Shown here: positions 7,507-12,838 of the stretch, piece by piece | Position numbering within the stretch: the stretch's first letter is position 1 | How the letters are laid out: each line of letters opens with the position of its first letter | Assembly: GCA_030447125.1 (NCBI GenBank) | Contig: JAUJLZ010000021.1 | Span: 1-16,673 of the forward strand | Reading direction: 5' to 3' | Length of the DNA: 16,673 nt | DNA from: Acidimicrobiales bacterium | Lineage (GTDB): Bacteria; Actinomycetota; Acidimicrobiia; Acidimicrobiales; CADCSY01 | Made by a program: the position numbers and the translations under genes | The notes under the pieces: model-generated | The model's input: only the letters and a program-made list of their open reading frames with translations | Databases searched by the model: none | What the model was told of the DNA's origin: nothing

Positions 7507-8772
7507 ATGGGTGACGGGGAGGGCGAGGCCATTCGTGCCATCGGGGCGAGGAACGGCGCCGCTCCGAGCAAACGGCCGAGTCTCACTGCTCTAGAGCTGG
7601 CGTCGGGTGTTCCGCTGGGTGAGCAGCCGGATGCTCTGCCGCTTCCCCTGATCGACCCGGCCCTCCAGGCCCGAGTCGCTCTGGAGGACGCCATCCGCCC
7701 CGCCCTCGCTTGCGGTCGCTGTGTTGTGGGCTTCTCCGGGGGGCGGGACTCCTCGGCGCTCCTGGCCTTGGCCGTTCACGTCGCTCGCCGCGATGGCCTG
7801 CCCCTACCCGTGCCCGCCTCGCTGCGCTATCGGGACTTGCCCGAAGCTGATGAGTCCGAGTGGCAGGAGTTGGTGATCCGCCACCTCGGGCTCGCCGACT
7901 GGGTTCGTCTCGACATCAGTGACGACGTGGATTACCTCGGGCCTGTGGCCCAGAGCGTACTCGCCCGCCACGGGGTGCTGTGGCCGGCGTACTTCTACAG
8001 CTATCGGCCCCTGATGGCCCAGGCGACCGACGGCGTCTTCATGACCGGCATCGACGGGGACGGCTTATTCGGTGGATGGCGCTGGGGCGGCCTGGGACCC
8101 CTGAGGCGGCGCCCAGGACGTCCATTAGCCGTGGACATTCTTCGGCTGTCCATCGCCTATGCCCCGGAGCAGGCCCGCCGAGTAGCCGCCCGCCGGCACC
8201 GCCTGTCCTTCAGCTGGCTGACGCCGGCGGCCCTGGCCGAATTGAACGCAGGGTGGTTCGTCCACTACGCGCAGGAGCCAGTGCGTTGGGACCGCCGGGT
8301 GGCGTGGTGGTCACGGCTACGCGGCCTTGCCTTGGCAGTCTCGAGCCTCGACGTCCTGGGGAGCGACTGCGGTGCCGCGGTGGCCAATCCCCTGCTCGAT
8401 CGCCGGTTCCTCGCTGCCCTGGCCGCGCAGGGCGGCTCGTCCGGGTGTGGCGACCGTACTGCAATAATGCAGGGTCTCTTCGCCGACCTACTCCCCGCCG
8501 AAGTTGTCTCCCGGCCCACCAAGGCCGCCTTTGGTGGGGGCTGGTGGGGGGACGCCAGCAAGGCCTTCGCTGCTGGCTGGGACGGTAGCGGGGTCGACGA
8601 GACGCTTGTCGATGTCGCCGAACTCAGGGCCGAATGGACCACCGCTCGCCCAACGCTACGCACGATTGGGCTGTTGCAGCATGCCTGGCTGAGCGGAGCC
8701 GAGACGTCCCAGGTTCGTGAGCGAGGGGAGGAGGGTATACCGGTGGTTGACAACCGGAAGGGTGGCCCTTAG
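7507..8772 (+). CDS. Asparagine synthetase-like lasso cyclase (C), no glutaminase domain
   Basis: This 421-residue protein has the ATP-pyrophosphatase domain of asparagine synthetase: the PP-loop SGGRDSS (77-83) and TGIDGDGLFGG (180-190). In lasso biosynthesis the C protein adenylates a side-chain carboxylate of the core, which the freed N-terminus then attacks to form the ring amide. The usual N-terminal glutamine-amidotransferase-like domain is absent: only about 70 residues of low similarity precede the PP-loop. That makes it shorter than typical actinobacterial C proteins of about 600 residues. The ATG at 7507 is chosen over an open frame beginning at 7447 because GGAGA (7495-7499) is seven bases upstream and the earlier start lies deep inside the permease gene. 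Its TAG stop is also the first half of the precursor promoter's -10 box. Confidence 0.88.
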   Translation: MGDGEGEAIRAIGARNGAAPSKRPSLTALELASGVPLGEQPDALPLPLIDPALQARVALEDAIRPALACGRCVVGFSGGRDSSALLALAVHVARRDGLPLPVPASLRYRDLPEADESEWQELVIRHLGLADWVRLDISDDVDYLGPVAQSVLARHGVLWPAYFYSYRPLMAQATDGVFMTGIDGDGLFGGWRWGGLGPLRRRPGRPLAVDILRLSIAYAPEQARRVAARRHRLSFSWLTPAALAELNAGWFVHYAQEPVRWDRRVAWWSRLRGLALAVSSLDVLGSDCGAAVANPLLDRRFLAALAAQGGSSGCGDRTAIMQGLFADLLPAEVVSRPTKAAFGGGWWGDASKAFAAGWDGSGVDETLVDVAELRAEWTTARPTLRTIGLLQHAWLSGAETSQVRERGEEGIPVVDNRKGGP

Positions 8773-8775
8773 CCT
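8747..8775 (+). promoter_or_regulatory. Consensus sigma-70-type promoter for the precursor gene
   Basis: TTGACA (8747-8752) and TAGCCT (8770-8775) are separated by exactly 17 bases. The -35 box is a perfect consensus. The -10 box keeps the TA and final T and resembles actinobacterial -10 boxes. Predicted initiation is near 8782, leaving a 5' leader of about 44 bases before the precursor start. It lies in the last codons of the cyclase gene and would allow the precursor to be made in excess of the enzymes. Confidence 0.7.
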
Positions 8776-8825
8776 GCCCGCAAGGGTTCAAGGCGGATCC
8801 ATCCCCAAATCGAGAGGACATGCGC

Positions 8826-8945
8826 ATGCGCAACTACGAAGCACCCACAGTGACCGAGATCGGTTCGGTCGAGGAATTGACGCTGGGCGACATCAACGTC
8901 CAGGTGACCGGCGACGCTGAAGAGGGCGGCGGCGGCAACAGCTAA
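8826..8945 (+). CDS. Lasso-type RiPP precursor peptide (A)
   Basis: This 39-residue peptide fits the actinobacterial lasso leader motif YxxPxLxxxGxxxxxT: Tyr4, Pro7, Val9 in the Leu position, Gly13 and Thr19. By the family rule the Thr is the next-to-last leader residue, so the core would start at Gly21 and read GDINVQVTGDAEEGGGGNS. Characterised lasso rings close on Asp/Glu at core position 7, 8 or 9. Here those are Val, Thr and Gly, and the first suitable acid is Asp10. Cleavage after Gly21 would place that Asp at position 9. The peptide ends in Asn-Ser, and Ser is the residue phosphorylated in paeninodin. ATG 8826 is preferred because GAGAGGA (8812-8818) is seven bases away. The in-frame ATG at 8820 is only one base away and would add two residues. 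The gene is downstream of C and outside the coupled operon. Confidence 0.85.
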   Translation: MRNYEAPTVTEIGSVEELTLGDINVQVTGDAEEGGGGNS

Positions 8946-8963
8946 CCTGAAGCCGCCCTTTTT
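8923..8963 (+). terminator. Intrinsic terminator overlapping the precursor stop
   Basis: AGGGCGGC (8923-8930) pairs with GCCGCCCT (8952-8959), followed by a run of five T (8959-8963). The left arm encodes part of the Gly-rich tail and the loop contains the TAA stop, so a ribosome finishing the gene would open the hairpin. Read-through to the next hairpin is therefore likely while translation is active. Confidence 0.7.
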
Positions 8964-9029
8964 CTCGGTGCCATCGTTTCAGCTCTGCGCATGTCCACGG
9001 GCACCTGAGGAAGACTGACGGAAGAAGGC

Positions 9030-9065
9030 AACGGCGGCCCCAAAGGGGTCGCCGTTCGCTTTTTT
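9030..9065 (+). terminator. Strong intrinsic terminator ending the lasso cluster
   Basis: A 12-bp stem of AACGGCGGCCCC (9030-9041) pairs with GGGGTCGCCGTT (9045-9056), with one G-T pair, an AAA loop, and six T at 9060-9065. This is the best terminator in the window and separates the lasso cluster from the sulfotransferase and polysaccharide genes. Confidence 0.92.
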
Positions 9066-9112
9066 CGTCCCACGCCACCGCCGCCGACCTAGGCCCGGGC
9101 TAGTCCAAGTAC

Positions 9113-9511
9113 GTGGACTCAGCAGATCGCATCTCGCTCATCTACGTCGCCAGCAGTGGTCGAAGCGGTTCGACGCTTCTGGAGATGCTCTTGGGCGCGC
9201 ATTCGCAGATTGCAACCGTGGGCGAACTTCACCTCTGGCCCCATGAACTCCCGAGCGCCGGCAGGCGTCTTCCGTGCGGCTGCGGCTTGTCCATTCGCGT
9301 ATGCCCGTTCTGGAGGAGATGCGACACCGAGTCGACCCCTTGGCGGCGTCCGAGCCGCAGAGCGACTTCTTCCGGGAGGCACACGAGGGAGGCAAGACGT
9401 TACGGAAGAGGTTCGGCGATTTCCGAGCCACACAGGATCCGCTGGTCGATTGAGAGGTGTACGCCTACGGAGAGAACACCGCGGCGGTGCTCAGGAACTT
9501 TTCGGATCTGA
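9113..9511 (+). CDS. Sulfotransferase, N-terminal fragment (frameshifted)
   Basis: The first 70 or so residues are a sulfotransferase N-terminus. YVASSGRSGSTLLEMLLG holds the loop that binds the 5'-phosphosulfate of PAPS, followed by HSQIATVGELHLWP. A cluster of three Cys and a Trp (CGCGLSIRVCPFW) comes next. After about 9311-9318 the correct coding moves to another frame: restoring one G in the TGG-AGG stretch would read FWEEMRHRVDP and continue as a normal protein. The rest of this frame to 9511 is therefore not real. The GTG start has no ribosome binding site. A fuller view of the gene combines this with the fragment at 9457-10110. Confidence 0.75.
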   Translation: MDSADRISLIYVASSGRSGSTLLEMLLGAHSQIATVGELHLWPHELPSAGRRLPCGCGLSIRVCPFWRRCDTESTPWRRPSRRATSSGRHTREARRYGRGSAISEPHRIRWSIERCTPTERTPRRCSGTFRI

Positions 9512-10110
9512 CCGAGGAGATCCGAGGGCGCCGCCCTGACTGGGTGGTGGACTCCTCCAAGGACCCCTACCGCCTGATCTGGCTGATCAAGTCGCAACGC
9601 TTCGACATCACGTTGCTGCACCTGGTACGGGACCCTAGAGCTTTTGTGAACTCGGAGAGGCGTAATAGAGGAGCCGAGGGAGTGGGCATCCTCCGGTTGG
9701 CGTTGGAAAAATCAGGAGCGTGGGTGGTGCACAACGAACTCATCCATAGAACGAAGGAAAGCCTCTCACGGGGTAATTATCTTCTCATCCGCTACGAGGA
9801 TCTGGCCGCAGCACCCGTGTCCACGCTCGGGCAGATCGTCGCCGCCATTGGATGCAGATTCGAGAAGGAGGTGGTGGCCGATTTTCGCAAGGGCATTTCC
9901 CACGCCCTCGGGGGGAACCGCATGAGACACGACAGCCGACCGATTTGCCTGGACGAGCACTGGAGAGCCTCGTTGCCGCCAGGTGCGCAGAAGTTGACCC
10001 AGCTCATCACTGCCGCCACCCGCCAACACCTGGCCTATCGAGCGGGCGTTCCCCCCCCCCCCCCCCCCGGTGACGGCTCGACCTCATGGACCTGTCGAAC
10101 CCCTGGCTGA
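9457..10110 (+). CDS. Sulfotransferase, C-terminal fragment
   Basis: This frame carries the rest of the sulfotransferase. DWVVDSSKDPYRLIWL and LLHLVRDPRAFVNSERRN contain the residues that bind the 3'-phosphate of PAPS, and NYLLIRYEDLAAAP is the conserved downstream motif. Upstream in the same frame the protein can be read back to about 9313 except for one in-frame TGA at 9451-9453, where Trp (TGG) would fit well. The gene thus has one deletion and one nonsense codon: either real decay or base errors. The 3' end runs through an 18-C tract, coding six Pro, into the convergent glycosyltransferase gene. With 16 or 19 C the frame would instead stop at TGA right after the tract. The acceptor is unknown. 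A surface polysaccharide is the likeliest given the neighbours. Confidence 0.78.
   Translation: MYAYGENTAAVLRNFSDLTEEIRGRRPDWVVDSSKDPYRLIWLIKSQRFDITLLHLVRDPRAFVNSERRNRGAEGVGILRLALEKSGAWVVHNELIHRTKESLSRGNYLLIRYEDLAAAPVSTLGQIVAAIGCRFEKEVVADFRKGISHALGGNRMRHDSRPICLDEHWRASLPPGAQKLTQLITAATRQHLAYRAGVPPPPPPGDGSTSWTCRTPG
10051..10068. repeat. 18-base C homopolymer between convergent genes
   Basis: Eighteen C in a row lie at the end of the sulfotransferase frame and 15 bases from the stop of the convergent glycosyltransferase. Its length sets the C-terminus of the sulfotransferase. Such a run may be a slippage site or an assembly artefact. Confidence 0.9.
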
Positions 10111-11253
10111 GATCAGCCGAGCGTAGAAGGCCATCACCAGGTCGGCGACCGGTTCGGTTTCGTATGCCCGGGCTCGCCCGCGTGCTGCGGCTCCCAGTCT
10201 CTTGCGCAGCGCGGGGTCAGCGGCGAGGACCTTCAGCGCCTCCGCCAGTGCCTCCTCGTCACCTGGCGGAAAGAGCACACCATCAATGCCATGGCTGATG
10301 ATCTCGGCCGGTCCTCCTGCGTCGGACGCCACCACGGGTAGGCCCGCAGCCATCCCTTCCACCACCACCTGGCCGAAAGGCTCAGGAATCACCGAGGCGT
10401 GCACCAGCACGTCGAAGTCGGCCAGCTCGGCAGCTACGTCCTCCCGGAAGCCGGTCATCTCCAACCGGTCGTCAATGCCGAGCGCCACCGCTTGACGGCG
10501 GAGGTCAGTCTCGTAATCCTCCTCGCCGAAGAGCGCCGCGCCCACCAGGACCGCTCGTGCACCACCGGTGGGAAAGGCTCGGGAGAATGCGTTCAAGAAC
10601 ACGTGCTGGCCCTTCCACGGGGCGAGGCGTCCGACCATGCCCACTCTCAGCCCGGCCCGCGTCACTCGCTCTCGCTCCCTGACGTTCACGACGTGGGGGT
10701 GTACTGCGCTCGGGATCACCGCCGTGGGCACGCCGCTGACCTGCAGACTTTCCAGGGTCGTCTGGGAGTTGGCGATCACTCCGGTGGGCAGGCGCCGGGC
10801 CAGGATCCGCATGAGGCGGGCGGCGGGACGGGGCAGGTAGTCATCGGCAATGCGGTCTCGAATGTGCCAGACGACCGGCACCCGCGCCATCCCCGCAGCA
10901 GCCCCTCCATAGAGCGCGGCCTTGAGCGTGTTGGTGTGGACGAGATCAGGTCGGAGGCGGCGTAGCTCCCGGGCGAGGCGGACGACATATCGGGCGGAGC
11001 CCAGCACGCTAGCCACTGGTAGTCGCCCTGGTCGCACCCGGTGGCGGGCCAGGCGCTGCGCCGCCTCGGCCATGGGCAGAACCGTGGTGGAGATACCGAC
11101 ACCCCGGAGCTTGGCCACCAGGGGGCCTTCCTCGGCCAGCACGACATGTGCATCGATCCCCCGAAGGGCAGGCAGCAGCCGGAGGAGGGCCAGCTCTGCC
11201 CCAGACAGCTGGGCGCTGTGACCTAGATAGACCACCCGCAGCTTGTCGGTCAT
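10084..11253 (-). CDS. Family 4 glycosyltransferase
   Basis: This complete 389-residue GT4 enzyme (GT-B fold) has an N-terminal Rossmann domain beginning LRVVYLGHSAQLSGAELALL, a VHTN segment near 105-108, and a nucleotide-sugar-binding C-terminal domain. The C-terminal domain has VGRLAPWKGQHVFL (207-220) and the E-x7-E motif (Glu291 and Glu299 in EPFGQVVVEGMAAGLPVV). It should add a sugar with retention of configuration to a lipid-linked or peptide acceptor in the cytoplasm. The sugar donor cannot be told. The ATG at 11251-11253 has only a distant GGAG. The gene is divergent from the following membrane-protein gene and convergent with the sulfotransferase. Confidence 0.9.
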   Translation of the reverse strand: MTDKLRVVYLGHSAQLSGAELALLRLLPALRGIDAHVVLAEEGPLVAKLRGVGISTTVLPMAEAAQRLARHRVRPGRLPVASVLGSARYVVRLARELRRLRPDLVHTNTLKAALYGGAAAGMARVPVVWHIRDRIADDYLPRPAARLMRILARRLPTGVIANSQTTLESLQVSGVPTAVIPSAVHPHVVNVRERERVTRAGLRVGMVGRLAPWKGQHVFLNAFSRAFPTGGARAVLVGAALFGEEDYETDLRRQAVALGIDDRLEMTGFREDVAAELADFDVLVHASVIPEPFGQVVVEGMAAGLPVVASDAGGPAEIISHGIDGVLFPPGDEEALAEALKVLAADPALRKRLGAAARGRARAYETEPVADLVMAFYARLISARGSTGP

Positions 11254-11319
11254 CAGTAGGGAGAGCTCCTCGTTCTGGACCTACAGGCGCGTCCGTCGCC
11301 CCACCGACGCGCCAATGTC

Positions 11320-11325
11320 TAGCCT
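11320..11325 (+). promoter_or_regulatory. -10-like TAGCCT upstream of membrane-protein pair
   Basis: TAGCCT lies exactly eight bases before the GTG at 11334, the same hexamer as in the precursor promoter. No good -35 box is visible. The distance fits a leaderless or nearly leaderless transcript. Confidence 0.35.
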
Positions 11326-11333
11326 CTGGAGTA

Positions 11334-11546
11334 GTGCTTGGGGATGAGGGGTCAGACGTCTGGGTGGAGGGGAACCAACTGCTCTCCTTCCAAGAGCGGT
11401 TGGAGGCGAGTCCGGCCGGCCGCTGGCTGTTACGGACCTTCCTCGCCGTGACCGTCGGTTTCATCGTAATCTCGAACTTCCCCGGCTCGGGGCTCAAGAG
11501 CATGGCACTCCCGTCGTGGAGCGCTATGTCAACGCAACAGGGCTGA
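11334..11546 (+). CDS. Membrane-anchored partner of HTTM protein, N-terminal fragment
   Basis: This is the opening part of a protein with a short cytoplasmic N-terminus ending RWLLRTFLAVTVGFIVISNF, which includes one membrane segment near residues 36-50, then SGLKSMALP. The coding then shifts: restoring one base near 11512 (CTC CCG GTC GTG) joins it to the frame starting at 11516. The remainder to 11546 as read is not real. GTG 11334 is chosen for the -10-like TAGCCT eight bases upstream and GGAG at 11328-11331. A GTG at 11364 is an alternative. Confidence 0.55.
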   Translation: MLGDEGSDVWVEGNQLLSFQERLEASPAGRWLLRTFLAVTVGFIVISNFPGSGLKSMALPSWSAMSTQQG

Positions 11547-11914
11547 CCCAGGCCTGGAACGTGTTCGCTCCCGACCCTAAGGATGAGACGGGGTACCTGG
11601 TGGCCCGTATCGACTACGCCGACGGGAGTTCGTTGACGTGGCAGCCGCCACGCGGTGGGGCCCTGTTTGGCGAGTACGAGACCTACCACTGGGCCGCAGA
11701 GTCATCCCGCCTCCGCCAGGATGGGGCGCGATCGCAGTGGGTGCCATTCGCCACATGGTTGGTGAAGACTCAGGACCACGGCGACCGTTTGCCCGCGCGG
11801 GTTGAGCTGCTCCGCCGGTCGCTCGCAACCCGACCACCGGGGAGCAACCTGCCGCCCGCCCCTTGGCAGGAATGCGTGTTCTTCACCCTTGACCTCCCAA
11901 GTCCAAGCCGGTGA
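11516..11914 (+). CDS. Partner of HTTM protein, C-terminal fragment
   Basis: This fragment is the extracytoplasmic part of the membrane-anchored protein begun at 11334. It includes GLTQAWNVFAPDP followed by an acidic stretch, then ARIDYADGSSLTWQPPRGG and HWAAESSRLR. The WNVFAPDP region and its position before an HTTM gene are typical of actinobacterial pairs; I recognise the pairing but no established function. Its stop overlaps the HTTM start by four bases (GTGA), so translation is coupled. Together the two parts make a protein of about 194 residues with one membrane segment. Confidence 0.75.
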   Translation: MERYVNATGLTQAWNVFAPDPKDETGYLVARIDYADGSSLTWQPPRGGALFGEYETYHWAAESSRLRQDGARSQWVPFATWLVKTQDHGDRLPARVELLRRSLATRPPGSNLPPAPWQECVFFTLDLPSPSR

Positions 11915-12822
11915 GGAGCACGCTGAAGGCCTGGGACGACTTCTGGCTGACCCCCGAGCCCACTTCAACCATTGCCGTCGTCCGCATCGCCTACGGGGTC
12001 CTGCTACTGGCCTGGGCCTTGACACTGTCCCTCAACCTCTCGACCTTCTTCGGAACCTCGGGTATCCTGCCGCAAGGGCCTGACATCCCATGGGCCTGGT
12101 CGCTGCTCGACGCCGTGGGGTCTGACCTCTTCACCGTCGTCCTCTTCGGGTTGCTCGTCGCCGCCGCCGCCGGGCTCGTGTTGGGCTTCCATACGCGGCT
12201 CGCCGCAGTGGTGGCCTTCGTCGCCGTGATCTCCCTGCACCGGCGTAACCCCTGGGTCTTCCAGGCCGGCGACATGGCCTTGCGGGTGTTCAGCTTCTAC
12301 TTCATGTTCGTCCCCGCCGGTGCCGCCCTCTCGCTCGACCGGTGGCGGCGCTCGCGGGCCGAGTTCTGGGAGTTCCCCCTGCGATCGGCGTGGCCCCTGC
12401 GTCTCATCCAAGTCCAGTTCAGCGTCATCTATCTGTTCAGTGTGTGGACCAAGGTCCGGGGTACGACGTGGAACGACGGCACCGCGGTTTCCTACGCTCT
12501 GCGTATCGGTGAGCTGGTCCGCCTGGACCTCCCCGCCTCGATCACCGAGTCGCTGCTGGTCTCGAACCTGGCCACCTACGCGACGCTCGCCGTCGAGCTC
12601 GGCCTGGCTGTCCTGGTGTGGAACCGTCGGGCGAGGCCCTGGGTGCTGGTGGCGGGCGTGGCCTTTCACCTGGCCATCGAGGTCACCGTGAGGGTGGGCT
12701 TCTTCAGTCTCACCATGTTCGTTTACTACCTCGCCTGGCTCCATCCCGAAAGCGTCCGCATGGGGTTGCTGGGCCTGCGTCGAAGCCTGCGGCTCTCACC
12801 CGCCGGGGTTATCGGTCCTTGA
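11911..12822 (+). CDS. HTTM-domain (vitamin K-dependent carboxylase-like) membrane protein
   Basis: This 303-residue polytopic protein matches the HTTM family. Its opening RIAYGVLLLAWALTLSLNL is followed by FFGTSGILPQ, GFHTRLAAVVAFVAVISLHRRNP, a WRRS-rich loop, and LIQVQFSVIYLFSVWTKVRG with a Trp-Asn-Asp-Gly-Thr sequence soon after. HTTM proteins share the membrane fold of vitamin K-dependent gamma-glutamyl carboxylase, but most bacterial members have no proven enzyme activity. The GTG start overlaps the previous stop by four bases. The gene converges with the ligase-like gene, with a 16-base spacer. A role at the cell surface is likely but not shown by sequence. Confidence 0.85.
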   Translation: MRSTLKAWDDFWLTPEPTSTIAVVRIAYGVLLLAWALTLSLNLSTFFGTSGILPQGPDIPWAWSLLDAVGSDLFTVVLFGLLVAAAAGLVLGFHTRLAAVVAFVAVISLHRRNPWVFQAGDMALRVFSFYFMFVPAGAALSLDRWRRSRAEFWEFPLRSAWPLRLIQVQFSVIYLFSVWTKVRGTTWNDGTAVSYALRIGELVRLDLPASITESLLVSNLATYATLAVELGLAVLVWNRRARPWVLVAGVAFHLAIEVTVRVGFFSLTMFVYYLAWLHPESVRMGLLGLRRSLRLSPAGVIGP

Positions 12823-12838
12823 CCGAGGAAGGCCGCCA

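Noticed and set aside
8820..8825. Upstream ATG as the precursor start
   Set aside because: Only one base separates it from the GAGAGGA site, whereas the ATG at 8826 has the normal seven.
12004..12744. Minus-strand open frame of 246 codons
   Set aside because: It is antisense to the HTTM gene and has the His/Gly/Glu-rich composition of a complement of hydrophobic coding sequence.
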